A stretch of DNA of 64,000 nucleotides from Magnolia sinica (GCF_029962835.1 NC_080585.1:56097443-56161442), one strand, 5' to 3'; positions 23,228 through 35,078 are shown, numbered from the stretch's first letter. Notes: a model not told the origin generated them from the sequence alone. Numbers and translations are program-made.

Positions 23228-24235
23228 GTGCCTGTGGGAGTTCTCTCATTCCCGGTCCCCAGCCCAGGTAAAGGAGGGTTGCAATGGATTGACAGCCAGT
23301 GTCAAACTTATGACATAACTATCATCACGAATACACACAATATGACATTCCAAACTCATGCTAGGACGTTCCCTGTAAGCTATGCACTGCATCAAAACCC
23401 ATGTGTAGTGAGAAATGGGCAAGGGTTGGATAGGGAACTCCCCACAAGCAATGCACCACAACAATGCATGTTGAGAGAAATAGGCAACGGTTCCCATGCC
23501 ATTCTGGACACACACAGATAAAGAAGCTAGTATATGAGAATGGGATTCATCACGTCACATGTAATATAGGAACATTGATAGGTAAGGGTATGGGGCTATT
23601 ACATACGATGAAATGAAGGATAGTTAACATAGCTTGTGTTCAAAGGCCAAGTCAAAAGGGGCTAAAACTAGAGAAGTTGATGGATATAAACTTTGGCATA
23701 TGGGAAAGGACAATAATAGAAATGAGATGGGGTCAAGAATAGGGGTAGATAACGTTGTAAATGTTAGGAGAGTAAGTGATAGGATTTTATTGACAAAATG
23801 TGTTAGGAGAGAAGATTATCAATGTTATTAGTGCACATGCACCAAGGGTTAGAGGATATAATCAACAGACAATTCTAGGAGGATATAGATAGATAGGATA
23901 TTTGTAGGAGGAGACTTAAATGGCCGTGTAGGAAAAGGAAGTAGAGGATATGAGATTGTACATGGAGAAAATGGTCTTCGGAGAAGAAATGAGATGGAAA
24001 ATGCTATCGTTAATTTCACTATGGCATACAATTTAGCTCTAGAAAACACATACTTTAAAAAGAGTGATGATCACTTAATAACTTTCATAAATAGATCATA
24101 TACGAGCCAAATAGATTTCTTTCTACTAAGACCAAAAAAAATAAAAAAAATAAAAAAATCAATATGTATGTAAGGATTGCAAGGTTATGTACCATCAAAA
24201 AATCATGTCTTTGAACAAATTATAGCCCAAATGAT
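23228..24235 (+). mobile_element. RTE-like LINE fragment, 5' region and endonuclease
   Basis: From about 23630 the plus strand encodes pieces of an apurinic-type endonuclease as found in plant RTE LINEs: 'DGYKLW' followed by 'VRRVSDRI', then 'GGDLNGRVG' (about 23909-23935) and 'SQIDFFLLRPKK' near 24100. Several frame changes and stops interrupt it, for example the TAG after 'REDYQCY' near 23830. Sequence from 23228 resembles the noncoding 5' part of such elements. No reverse transcriptase follows; the fragment ends near 24235. It lies antisense in a MAEA-like intron. Confidence 0.65.
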
Positions 24236-24724
24236 GCTCTCGGCCTGTGCCAGGGGGGCCAAGGGAGATCCGCATCGAGAAATCACTCATGTGTCGTAGA
24301 ACTTTGTCTTCCTCTTCAACATTGCAGTCCGTAGCAATCATTCACCCACGTCCTTCTTCAAATCTCCTAGTTTGATAAAAGCCACTAGACACCACTGGAT
24401 GGAGCTCCAAATGTTCTTAAGCACCTTTGGGTTTATACACACCTCTAGACTCCCATTGCATGAGTTCCTCCACACCCATCTAACTTGTGGGAGGCTAGGG
24501 GCATTGTTGTTCTCACTGACCCTAACAACCGCTTCTCCACCATACGAGCTCCCAATCACTGCATCTCAGAACGACTTCCCCTCTTCCTTATTTCTCACTA
24601 TTGGTCTTTTTTGAGGCAAGTCAAGTGTCTTCTTTCTTGGACTTTCTTTCTCTTCCTTTCGCATGCTTCTCTTGGCTCAACAAATTCACTACTTCTGGCC
24701 CATATTTCACTTGCTTCACCCATT
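24236..24724. other. Intron sequence, unassigned
   Basis: Pyrimidine-rich plus strand with overlapping open frames on both strands but no recognisable product. Possibly the continuation of a degraded repeat. Confidence 0.35.
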
Positions 24725-24903
24725 GTTGTCATGTACGACTGCATATGCGCATATCCATATGTAAATCGCATATCTATATGCAAATCGCATATATGATCAT
24801 GGCATATGTGATCTGGCACATATGCGATCGCATATGTAGCATATGCGAAAATATGCGATCGCATATTGGCCAATGGTTGACACATTATTTTATTTTATTT
24901 CAT

Positions 24904-24913
<10 letters not shown>

Positions 24914-24941
<28 letters not shown>
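24914..24941. repeat. (AT)n microsatellite
   Basis: About 14 AT units inside the fold-back-like element. Confidence 0.9.
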
Positions 24942-24945
<4 letters not shown>

Positions 24946-25098
24946 AAATATTTTTTTAAAATAAGTTTGTCTATAATTAGGCTTCCAAACCTCCCCCATT
25001 TGCAATATTCTCACTTCAAAACTCTTTTACTCTATTCTTCTCTTATGTTTCTTAATTCCAAGTGGTCTTAATCTCTCTTATATTTCCTACTTCCAAGT

Positions 25099-25100
<2 letters not shown>

Positions 25101-25151
<51 letters not shown>
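25101..25151. repeat. (TC)n microsatellite
   Basis: About 25 TC units inside the fold-back-like element. Confidence 0.95.
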
Positions 25152-25154
<3 letters not shown>

Positions 25155-25982
25155 CAGTCCCTCTCTTGGAAGTTGGAAGATCAAGATTCAAGCACTTGTT
25201 ATTTAATTCATTGTTTAATTGATTTTATTTCTCTCAAATATATTTTAAATATGTAAAATTAGTTATTTATTAACTTAGGAAAGTTACCCTTAATTTCTTT
25301 TTTTTTCAATTTTTTAAATATTTTTCATTTTTTTTTAAATTTTTAAAAAATAAAAAATAAAACAAAAATATGTGGTCGCATATGCTATTGTGCAATCACA
25401 TATGCGCATACGCATATGCAATCACACATGATCACATATGTGAGTCGACAACAATGGCTTCACCTACAGCTTTCCTCCCCCAAAACAAGCTCCATTCATG
25501 GCTGCAATTGCTCCTTTCATCTCTTCTATTTCCCCCATCCAAACGAAAGCAAATCCTATGATTACCACCAATCCCCAACTAGGAATAACAATCTATTTCA
25601 ACTCTCCAAACTTCCTGAAAACTCTCCTGAAATGAAGTTCGGACCACTCTTCTTAAAAGTTAGCCATGAACATCATCGGTAGCTCCTGCAAACCTTGAAA
25701 TACTTCACCTGAGGTTCGCCCTACCTTACCTTTCCCTTTTTGATCAACAAGAATCCATACGCCATCCTTCTACTCAACACCGAGTTCTTCTCCCAAAGAT
25801 GTACCCAACTCTGTGCCATTTTTCCCGCAATCGAGGACCCCCTTTTCTTAGTCATTATCAATTTCTTTCCCTCTACATCTTCCCCTAGCATTTCGAGGAG
25901 CATTGCACTATTTCCTAGCAAAGTTTGTTATTTTGAGGAAATTTAATAACAATAGGAGTGAAAACTTGGAATAGTTAAGACT

Positions 25983-26140
25983 TTTTTTTTTTAAGACACA
26001 AGGTGTTCCCACCTCTTTTTTCAAGTGAGACTAATCCCTGCGGATACATGCAACCACCCACAACCACATGTATCGGGTAAAGCCAAGGAGGGGAATTGAA
26101 CCCTCACCACCTATAGGGAGTAAACCTATGGTGGCCAAGA
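25983..26140 (-). repeat. tRNA-derived SINE
   Basis: On the minus strand a B-box-like GGGTTCAATTCCCC is followed by a body ending 'gggattagtctcacttg' and 'gaggtgggaacaccttgtgt' and an A-tail (plus-strand T-run at 25982-25992). The 3' half matches 31700-31795, which defines the family. The A-box region lies around 26110-26140 and is degenerate. Confidence 0.6.
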
Positions 26141-26804
26141 AGTTCCCAAAATGAACATTTTTGATATCTTGGGTCGATAATTCATGAGTGTAAAGACACT
26201 TGGAAGAATCCATTAATAATTTATGTTCTTGTTGTTAACTTTCTTGAATGTAAAATCACATTGGAAAAGAAGCATTTTATTCTATAGACTGATTTTATTT
26301 TTTTTATTTTTTAAAGATATTTTGATTTCTATCCATCATCTCACAATACATGTAAGTCAACATGATGATAACCATCCATAAAAACATTCCAGATAAGTCA
26401 CCATCGATTTGGTGATTCGACCAGTTAAGAAGCAAGAAATCATTAAAAGAAGAAAATGAAGAAGAAGAAGCTCTACAATTTAACGTTAAAGAGAATATAA
26501 ATCATTTAATCTCTTATAAAGAACAAAATAAAATAATTTACCTTTTCTAAATGATTTTCTTCTTCTTTTTCTTTTTTTTTCAAAATTGTTTCTTGTAAAT
26601 GATTCTTAAAGCCCCCACCAATTTAAAAACATAAAATGAAAGCCAAATGAAGCTCAAAATAAAAGAGAACAAGTATGATTTGAATCGTAAATTGTAACAT
26701 TCAAATCATAAAATCGTAGGACTCATATAAAAAGGGCTTCAAAGGTGGGATTCAAATCATTTTGCTTAAAATTCGACTAAAATTGTAAATATAAATTGTA
26801 GGAT
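26141..26804. other. Intron sequence with a short shared repeat
   Basis: The first ~75 bases ('ccaagaagttcccaaaatga' ... 'ttgggtcgataattcatgag') match 56418-56480, next to another LINE piece. The remainder is AT-rich with no features. Confidence 0.45.
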
Positions 26805-26978
26805 TTTGGCATATTGCCAATAGGTAATAAGATAAGGGAAAGTAGACTTGGATGGTTTAGTCATGTGCAACAAAGACCAAGTACTGCACCAATTAGGGGT
26901 GAGTTGGTCCAAGTTAAAGGCTCTAAAAAGGTAGAGGGAAGACCCAAAAGGATGTGGGTAGAGGTAGTAAAAAAAGAT
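26805..26978 (+). mobile_element. RTE-like LINE 3' end, left part
   Basis: The plus strand encodes 'IGNKIRESRLGWFSHVQQRP' and 'GRPKRMWVEVVKKD', the characteristic C-terminal tail of plant RTE LINE proteins. It is continued at 30074 after an inserted LTR. Confidence 0.75.
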
Positions 26979-29900
26979 TGTAACACCCTGAAATTTGAGG
27001 GTCGAGCAAACTCAGCTCCCGAGTTCCAAAACATCACTTATGCAACATATTTGATGATGGATGTATGTTGTCTGTATTAGTGCCTAAAACATGGAATAGA
27101 TTAAGCCAAAGTGCAGATATAATTCAGGGATAAGTGAAGAAAGCAAGCGGAAGACTTAACGAAATATATGTGTATACATGTGCGAATCCCTGAAATAAAT
27201 ACACATACCAGGTCGTATTGAAAGTGTTACTATCAAAATTACAAGTAGCAAATTACATCGTTTAATTCTCAAAATAAATTTCAGCATCCCGCGCATCAGA
27301 ACAAGGCTCACTAGAACCCATCTAAAAACTGCATATAAGAGAAAGCAGCCTCATCATCATCCATCTCCCGCTCTACCTCAGAAGTTGCATCCACATCTGC
27401 AACATCAGAACCTAAGACAGAGTCTGGTGGATGTTTAACACCGCCCCAGAACGTGGGAGTGAGTGATCAACTCAGTGGAACAATAAGGCACAGGTTAACA
27501 TGTTACAGTTCAAGCAACCAGTAATGATAAAGCAGAACAATTAAACAAGTCCTAAGTACTCTTGTTAATACAAGGATGTATGCAAAATGATGCGTGCCCT
27601 CACGCGTACACCCTCAGCGTCTTCATCTTATGTTACGCATGACATCCCCTCAAAGTGCGCCATGTCTACAAAGCACATGCAAATGCGGTGCATGAACATG
27701 ATTACCAAGTTATTATTAGTCCTTTTCATACAGCAGGATTGGGAAGCTAAGGTACCTTCCTCATATAACCATCCAAACAGTGATCCATTCTAGGGTCGTC
27801 AGTCCTAGACATCTCATACGATCATATGGTTTCAGGTCGTAGCAAAGGGCTCATCACCAATCAATGCACGCCTATCACACCTTTATTACCACAGTTCGGC
27901 TTGTCACCTCAATGCGGTATCCAGGCATGCTCGAGGTCACTACAAAGGGCTCGTCACCAATCAATGTAGGCCGACAGCATGAATATAGTGTCCCATACCA
28001 CCATAATTGGCTCACGAGTTTGGTTGCTCACTGGTCACTACGGGGAGGCTCGTCACCCCAGTGTAGGCCGACAGCACGACCACGGTGTCCCATACCACCA
28101 TAATCGGCTCATGAGTCTTAGCGGATCAAGGTACCATGGTTAATAGGATTTCATTGGTAAGTTTGGTACCCTAGATTCAAACAGTAGCGTCCATACATGG
28201 TGAACATACATCGGACAATCGGGTTACTTGACGAACTCGACTAGCACCAGCGCACGTTGAGTTGAATGACATAAAGTGCGCAAACACTCTGCGTGGCCAA
28301 ACCACTGCCGACAACTCTAATACGACTGGGGTTCGTCTAATTACGTCCTTTGTGGCAAAAGCAATCTCAACCACAACCTTAAGGCAGATTACCGATTTCC
28401 TGGACTATTCATAGTCCCAAACACATTACACTACAACAGATGTTCGTATTAAATATAGAACAGTAATGGAACAACAACTCAAATCATGTAGCACTCAAGC
28501 ATTTGAAGAATATCAACTTAACATAAATGTAAGTATAAGTAATGTTTGAACTTAAACAACAAGGAATGTAACCATCAAGAAGGAAATCATACACACTAGT
28601 GGGAGAGTTGAGAATCGCTTCTCAACACCCATACTAGGTTCAAATATCACACTTTAGATCATTCAGACATTTCCACAAACACTTAGAATACATAAAACAA
28701 CATACATGGCGTATGTTGAAATACACACATTTGGACAATTCCTTTTATCAAGGAGTTGTCGCACATACATCTAGCATAAGTACACGACAAATAATCATGG
28801 CAGACACAGGTTCATATTTTATACGCATACGGTACTTTATACATACACATAGAATACACCAATCTCAAAATAACACATGCATATCAGGAACGCAAAGTAA
28901 ACATAACATTTGGCATGTGAAATCTCATCTATAGCAAGAATAAATCATTCACTGGCATTGAAAGCCTTGAAAACCATAACCTATACACTTAAAGTCCGCA
29001 CCTTAAGCCAGGAAAGAACACCGAACTGATTTTAGACGATATGTCTTCGTCAACGGCGATAGAATGCCCTAAAGCAAGATTAGAAATGAGATACAACAAC
29101 ACCAAGACTATTCTAAGCTCTAACACAGATTAGGGTTAGGTTAACTTACCCAAAGATGAACTTAGAATTGTCAGAATAACGATTCAAAGTAAAGGTTTAA
29201 GGATGAAGAAGAACATGAAAGAATCTAAGATGATTCACCAACTTCTCTCTCACTTTCTCTCTCTTTTCCACTCTCTTTCTTAGGTAGGGTTAGAGAATTC
29301 GTATGGAAATGAGAGCTAGGGTTTTAAGGACTATAAATAGGCCTAATATTGGTGAAATTAACCCCAGGGCCAGGGTATACTTAGGGTATAACCAAAACCA
29401 GCCTCTCGCGATTCAACAAAGCACTTCTGGTGGGCCTATTACTACAAAAGGTTGGACTTAAGCTCACTGACCATGGATCTAGGTCAAGCTGAGTTTTCGT
29501 ACCGACCGGATCTTCAGATCAGCCGTGGCGGACCACACTCAATTCAACGGTCACAGAATCTCGATCAGGTCCACAAGCACAAGGACATGCTTGGGCCACC
29601 TTTCCCGATCAGAGGGTGAAATTGGGTCAAAATCCAACGGTCAGATTGCTTAAAATCGTCGCGCAAGCGACACGACTCAGATTTCATAAAAGCTTAATAA
29701 ATTTCCAATCGTTCTCACACTCTTCACTCAAAACATAATCAAATTGACCCAGAATATCATCTGGACTTGATTTTTGAGGTGATGACCAAGCCCAACATGG
29801 TGACCGCAACAGCCTAAGATCATCGCTATCGGACTTTCGACGAGCGGTCCAGGTCCGATCCAGATCTTCCAAAAATTTTCAAGAACAACTGGATTTAGCG

Positions 29901-30073
29901 ATGAATCCCAGATTTCAGAGTAACATAGCGCTAACTAATCTACAGGTTTTGAGTCATGCAGATACAATTTAAAGTGATTGATGTAAATTTCACAAGTAAT
30001 TGAGTATAGCGCTAATTACCCCAAAAACAACTACTTAAGGAAAGATTAGCACAAAATTTTCAGGGTCATTACA
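26979..30073 (-). mobile_element. Solo LTR of a Ty3/gypsy chromovirus, inserted in a LINE
   Basis: The segment runs TGTAACACCC...GTCATTACA with TG...CA ends and matches the LTR family of 2064-5370 and 44560-46812 along its length. Flanking DNA on both sides is LINE, with no element interior, so this is a solo LTR left by LTR-LTR recombination. No target duplication is visible: LINE flanks are AAGAT at left and GGTTT at right, and a few LINE bases appear lost. Orientation is taken from element A. Confidence 0.85.
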
Positions 30074-30205
30074 GGTTTAATAGAAGGCATGACCCCTGAC
30101 AGAGTGGAGTGGTGGAAAGGATTCATGTAGTGATCCCAATCAGTATACCGCTTTGATGACGACGACAACGACGACAATGATGATGAAGATGATGATGAAT
30201 AAATG
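30074..30205 (+). mobile_element. RTE-like LINE 3' end, right part with trinucleotide tail
   Basis: Continues the LINE reading with 'GLIEGMTPDRVEWWKGFM' and ends in a (GAT/GAC)n-type tail (30156-30200), typical of RTE 3' ends, which terminate in short simple repeats rather than poly(A). Confidence 0.75.
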
Positions 30206-31699
30206 AAGTTCAAACGGCAACTAGATGCCAACATAAGAAAATGAAGAATAGAAATTAGGAGTCACAGTTTCTGAATCCGCATTCACTGAATCATGAAGAA
30301 ATAAATGTTTGCTGAGAAAGCGTGTATCTAGGAAGCCCACTAGAGCCAACAATTATAGAAATATACATAGGAAACCTACTAGAGTCAACAATTGTAGAAT
30401 ATGCATCAACTAAGCCGCAGCTATAACAAAATTTTCACTTGCGAGACAGAAACGATATTTAAGAAAAGTACATCAAAAGGGAAGTAAGGCAGAACCAATA
30501 ACAAATGATCCTCTAGCCACTCCCTCTTTCGAAAGATTATTGGTCACCTCATTGCGTCCCTCACCACATTGGAGTACATTTTCCAAATTAGCAACATCAT
30601 TCTACCCCTAAAATATTGGGCTTCCACAATCACTTGGTAGAAGTTGCATCTAATGATCCAAGTCCAACTGAATAACATTCTGATATGCCCCTTCAATGAC
30701 CATGCCCCAAGAAAAAGCATAGCTAAAAATACACTCTAAAATTTTGATTGTGCCTACTTTAGACACAATTTAAATTAAGCCATCCATAAAGAAAAGTGAC
30801 AACTGAGAAACTGCCAAGTCCTAAATTATCCTTTCGTTCCTTGAAAGATGACAAAATTCTAATGGGTGCTAATAAAAGCATGCGTGAACTTTGAAAAAGT
30901 AAAGATAATGATTTTTTTTAAAGGAACCCAACATAAGTGCAACTTAGGAAGTTAAGAGAAAGGAAACCAACATCAAACCAAAGGAAAAGGGAATAGATGA
31001 GAAAGGATCATCTATCTATAAAATAACAAGATTTAGCTCTCTAGCTGCCCACAACAAGATCACTACGATCCCGGGCAATAAGCCACTTCTCCTCTTCACC
31101 TGGCTGCTTGGAGTGCTTCCTCTACCTGATTTACTTTTGCTACAGAATGCCTATTGTTATGCCCTTTCTTTCAAGTGCAAGAAAACAAGGCAAGCCTCCG
31201 TAGGTATCCTTTTAAGACAAAACTCCCTCGTTCCAATCACGATCTCCTCATTAAATAGTTTTTCCTCTCTAATCACCTCCCTCTAAATACCCAATGCTCA
31301 ATATTGAGATGATTCCTTACTATACCATCCACTTCAATGGACCTCATACTTGCGCGGCAACAGCCTAAACACAACCTCCAAAGACCCAAGTCCATATTGT
31401 TTTAATCCTTCAGTAAACGTCAGATAGAAGCCCACAGAACATGTATGGTTCAAATATGAGCTTCAATTTGATATCTCAAGCATGGGTTAAGTAAATAATA
31501 CTTTGAAGGCAACCATGGAAATGTAGAATCCTCCAATGCAAACACTCAAGCACGTGAACAGTGCAGGAAAAGTTTATCCCCTAATTTGTAAACATTGTCC
31601 TAACGTATCATGTTGCTGTCTGAATTTATTGCAATATGTTCTTGATACAATAAAATAGCTTTGAATAATATTGACCCCGGAAGATTATTGAATTCCTTT
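30206..31699. other. MAEA-like intron, unassigned
   Basis: Noncoding. A 39-bp unit ('aggaarcc.actagag.caacaatt' style) is tandemly duplicated at about 30330-30407. No other structure that I can support. Confidence 0.4.
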
Positions 31700-31795
31700 A
31701 AATTTATAACCAATAATCATTTGTATCCGCAGAGATTAGTCTTACTTTAAAAAAGAGGTGGGGACACCCTGTGTCTTCAAAAAAAAAAAAAAACA
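31700..31795 (+). repeat. SINE, 5'-truncated
   Basis: Contains 'atccgcagagattagtctta' and 'aaaaaagaggtggggacacc' then an A-tail of about 14 (31779-31792). It matches the 3' half of the SINE at 25983-26140 in opposite orientation. Confidence 0.6.
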
Positions 31796-32021
31796 TTCTC
31801 ATATGATGTGCTTGTATTGGAATCTATTAACAACACGACCCAATACACACGGTACTTTTTGATAGTTAGCCATATGGCACAAGGACGCTCATATCATCTC
31901 ACTGGATGAACTTATCAGGACACTCTCGATGCATGGGACCTCCTTTCTTGTAACTTTAATCAGATTTTGAATAAAACATATATAGAAACAAACCTGGAAA
32001 AGGAACTGGAAAGAAAATTAC

Positions 32022-32213
32022 CTGTATATTGCTACTTTCTGCAAGCTTCATAGCAGTGTCATAGTATGACAAATGCAACATAGAGTCCACAAGAAATCGC
32101 TTAACACGCGTGTTGTTCCAATTGAATTGATTTCCAGCCTCCATCGCATCAAGGTGATCGAGGCGAGCACGGCATCTCTGGGCTTGCAAGTTCTCGGCTC
32201 TAGTGCCCTCTTC
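32022..32213 (-). CDS. MAEA: MAEA-like exon 2 (LisH region)
   Basis: Encodes 64 residues from 'EEGTRAENLQAQRCRARLDHLD' to 'AMKLAESSNIQ', including the LisH dimerisation motif. The acceptor is CTAG and the donor GTAATT; both junctions fall between codons, as in exon 1 and exon 3. Confidence 0.85.
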
Positions 32214-32235
32214 CTAGAAAAACTATAACTATAAT

Positions 32236-32238
<3 letters not shown>

Positions 32239-32324
<86 letters not shown>
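32239..32324. repeat. (AT)n microsatellite in MAEA-like intron 1
   Basis: About 40 AT units with one TC interruption near 32273. It fills most of the 177-bp intron between exons 1 and 2 and creates false Tyr-Ile frames. Confidence 0.95.
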
Positions 32325-32327
<3 letters not shown>

Positions 32328-32390
32328 CCTATTCGCAATTGAAAAGGAAAGATAGTGAGTGGGTGAAAGAAAGGGAAATTGGAGAGATAC

Positions 32391-32666
32391 CTTCCTCTTG
32401 AGGCCCTGTAGCTTAGAGACGAGGCAAGTAAGGTGATGCACGACCTCTTCTTTAGACATGTCATGATCAGTGGCTACAGCCTCGGCGATGCTGGAGATGA
32501 CAACACTCGTCTCCTTGTCGAGGATCCTGTGATTGACACACATTGTTTTCTTGAGATGCTCCAAGGGGACCCTCAGGAATTGGTGCTCCAACTTCAGTGA
32601 CTCAGCCAGGTGGGTCAGCTTGGACGACAGGACGGAATCGTCGTTGGGCAAAGATTCCATTTCCAT
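32391..32666 (-). CDS. MAEA: MAEA-like exon 1
   Basis: The exon encodes 92 residues beginning MEMESLPNDD, which matches the conserved plant start, and ends 'LVSKLQGLKRK' before a GTATC donor. An upstream in-frame extension has no ATG, so the ATG at 32666 is preferred. 'AESLKLEHQFLRVPLEHLKK' is the conserved N-terminal helix of the family. The downstream intron contains an (AT)n tract. Confidence 0.85.
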
Positions 32667-33053
32667 GGGGCAGACACCCAAGAGTAGTAGAGGATTGGAA
32701 TGTGAAAAAGGAGAGAAGGAGAAGCTTCAAGAAAACTAGGCCCCAACAACACTATCCATAACTGATTTTTATTTTATTTTATTTTTAATAGGAATGCCAA
32801 TTACGATAGATAGAGATGCATAGAAGTGGAATGAAAAATAAATGAAAGAAAGTTGAGCTCTTTCTGTTGTTGTCTTGTTGGAAAGGGACGCGATGGTCCG
32901 CAAAAATGAGTTACTTGGTAGTTTTGTTTGGCGGACCGTGATGGCTGGTTGATACATGCCCTCACAAATTATACGTGTGCCATAAACCAAACTCGAGTTA
33001 AATCGAATGATAGGACTCACTAAAATTGTTGGCACTCGGGCGTGTTACACGCC
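32667..33053. promoter_or_regulatory. Upstream region of the MAEA-like gene
   Basis: This should contain the 5' untranslated region and promoter of the minus-strand gene. No convincing TATA box on the minus strand; it ends at the direct repeat beginning near 33054. A near-perfect palindrome GGCGTGTTACACGCC lies at 33039-33053. Confidence 0.4.
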
Positions 33054-33908
33054 GGCATGCCAGAATCGATATAGCAGTTGACCCCAGCCTTTGAAAATAA
33101 GCAGAAATGTCTAATATAAACATATATGACTACAATCTCATAATATCAGTCATCTACTCAATTACTTGCAAAATTTTATAATTATTAGGGGATAATCAGA
33201 GGGTGGAATTTTTCTTATGAAAGTGGGTTGTGCATTGCCTTTCACAATAAATGACTTTATTTAGTAAACTAGTTCAATCAAACAAAAGTAAAAAAAAAAC
33301 TTATAATTAACCACTAAGAGCGACTGCAAGAATGCGTCTCTTGAAAGAACCGTTTGATATTGGATAATGATCAAGTCCAACATATGAGCATAGACCTATA
33401 TTACAACTCAAACTATCATTGAGAATTACCACTACTGGATTATCGCTACTCATATGATAAACTAAGATAAAAGATATATTTGTTTTGGTTTGATTGTATG
33501 TTAAATTTGGTTGTTTTTTCTTTCTGATCTTCTACTATAGATGTTCCTCTTACATTTTTCTTCTTCAATTCAAGAGTTATGGCAAGTGAAAAGTCACCAT
33601 GTAGATCATTTTTGTGTACGATCTTCTTTCAACTATTCATATTTTTTCGACCAAACTCCATTATGCCTTCTCGATCACATTTTTCTTAGCAGTTGCAGTC
33701 CAAGATTTTACTTATCTCAACTGCAATACCTTTTTCATTAGGCTTGTCCTCAAATAATGTGTAGCACCAAATCAATGTAGCTATGTTTCCTTAAAAATCA
33801 TGTTATATCTCTTAGAAAATCTTCTCATATACCTCATGCCCGTTTATGTAATGTCACATGTCATTCTATTATTGACTATATTATAATCGGTCAGAAATAG
33901 GGTACAAT
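33054..33908. repeat. Long direct repeat, copy 1 (LTR-like)
   Basis: Matches 35079-35938 over its length: starts GGCATGC..AATC.ATATAGCA, shares 'ttgcaaaatttt', 'gaatgcgtctcttgaaagaa' and 'ccattatgccttctcgatca', and ends near GGTACAA. By eye the copies are about 80% identical, so the duplication is old. Confidence 0.75.
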
Positions 33909-34199
33909 ATTGCCCCCCACATAGCCTCGCTTTTAAAAAAAGAGGTGAAGGTAACGTTGCTTCGTTACCCAATGCAATTAACGCAATCAATCTTTTTCCA
34001 CGTGTTAGCTCTGACCAAATGCGACCGATTTAACAAACAAACGATAGTTTGTTCTTCGCTACTCTTGCGACACTAGTCACATCATTCGAGGGGTCATGAA
34101 TACCTCCTCATTAATGCATACGATTTCGGCCAATATGTACACCGTTTTAAATATTTTCCTTTTTTTAATCCCTCATTACTCGCATCACTTAATTTTCTT

Positions 34200-34975
34200 G
34201 TCAAAACCCTTTAAGCATCTCATGGCTACCTCCTCGTCCTCTTGTTCCTGTAATTACATCTCAAGAAGAAAATATTCAAGGAATTAGAAAAAGTTGCCCC
34301 TTATGTTATGGATGAAATCTTATTTGAATTCTTTAGTTTTGATAACAAGACTTTCCGTGCACTCGGGTCAACCTTCGATCCTGAAACCACTTACTTCCAA
34401 CTTGAATCGTTGAGTCAATTCTTCCCTACACATCTCGATGAAACCCTGTTCCTTAAATCAATTCTCCCACATCCCAAGGGCTTGACCGAAACCTCTAAAC
34501 AGATGGGAAGAATGGTACAACCGTGTATCCAAGCAGCACAATGATACATAAAAATCGATTGTTATTGATGAATGTATCAAAATTTCCCTCATCGACTATC
34601 CAGCTTACCCATCTTTGATGGTTGCTGCATCGACTTTCTGGAGCTAATCGACAAACACATTTCACTTTGGTTGTGGTTGTGGCCCTATGAGTCCAGCAAT
34701 TAAGGATGTCTATGCCCTTACTTCTTCCCTTTAGCGAAGTAGTCTACCCAAACTTTGCCACTAATCATGACGTTTACTCAAAGAGGCAAGGGAGATGGCA
34801 TTCCAGTTTTATGTTGATCTTCAACAAAAATACAGATATTGTCGGCCACCAAGAGCATGCAACATTTTTTCTGATGTAGATTTGCCAATATTTACTTTAT
34901 ATAAATGCAATAAAATTCATCGAAGAATACCTCCATTTGGCTAAGACTGTGGCCAGCGGCTGACAATTAGCACTT
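34200..34975 (+). pseudogene. Plant mobile domain (PMD) sequence, broken
   Basis: The plus strand encodes 'FRALGSTFDPETTYFQLESL' and 'PTHLDETLFLKSILPHPKGL', and further on pieces resembling 'DVYALTSLPL' and 'GEMAFQFYVDLQQKYRYC'. This is the N-terminal half of the aminotransferase-like plant mobile domain, found in MAIL1/MAIN-type host proteins and in transposon-carried copies. It is broken in several places and ends before the usual C-terminal part. Its place between long direct repeats suggests it was carried by a mobile element. Confidence 0.65.
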
Positions 34976-35078
34976 GCTTCTTTTGTGCTCTATATAAATG
35001 CAATACAGATCAATTCTCCCACATCCTAAGGGCCTGACAATTAGCACTTTGTTTGTTTTCTGTCACATGTAGTGTGTG

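Larger units (their letters stand above)
24725..25450. mobile_element. Small palindrome-rich element with CATATG arrays at both ends (fold-back type)
   Basis: Both ends are built from repeats of CATATGCG / CGCATATG and GATCGCATATG (24740-24865 and 25368-25442), so each end folds on itself and pairs with the other. The outermost bases are related in inverted orientation: 'ccattgttgtc' at left (24719-24730) and its complement 'gtcgacaacaatgg' at right (25443-25456). The middle is AT-rich with (AT)n and (CT)n tracts and no coding. This looks like a nonautonomous fold-back element or MITE. Confidence 0.5.
13166..32666 (-). pseudogene. MAEA: MAEA/GID9-like gene (CTLH/GID E3 ubiquitin ligase subunit), apparently decayed copy
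   Basis: Seven exon pieces on the minus strand spell a protein matching plant MAEA orthologs: N-terminal helical region, LisH ('TRVKRFLVDSMLHLSYYDTA'), CTLH ('DLMDVEVFLDAKKVIDALQN'), CRA and the Gid-type RING-like C-terminus ('KITCPRTSLICNYTELVKAY'). In this family the protein pairs with an RMND5-type partner in the multi-subunit CTLH/GID ubiquitin ligase. Exons have GT..AG junctions with compatible phases. Introns are huge (up to ~9 kb) and filled with transposons. Two defects are visible: about 43 codons of the CTLH-CRA region (between 'NKTRLKKSK' and 'QRVIATLAF') are not found in the intron 20754-22952, and exon 7 has an in-frame TAG where relatives have Gln. A product from this locus would lack the RING-like end. 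A functional copy probably exists elsewhere; sequence error is the alternative for the TAG. Confidence 0.85.

Noticed and set aside
23246-23521. Overlapping ~90-residue reading frames on both strands
   Set aside because: No family resemblance; they fall in the noncoding 5' part of an RTE-like LINE.
24372-24885. Several overlapping open frames on both strands
   Set aside because: Low-complexity and palindrome-driven frames ('AYAIAHIC'-like), with no start context, splice partners or recognisable domain.
30156-30200. CRISPR-like or minisatellite array of GAT/GAC units
   Set aside because: It is the simple-repeat tail of an RTE-like LINE; no spaced direct repeats occur in this eukaryotic sequence.
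32229-32390. Tyr-Ile repeat tail on the MAEA-like N-terminal reading frame
   Set aside because: It is translation of intron 1 and the (AT)n tract beyond a clear GT donor after 'GLKRK'.
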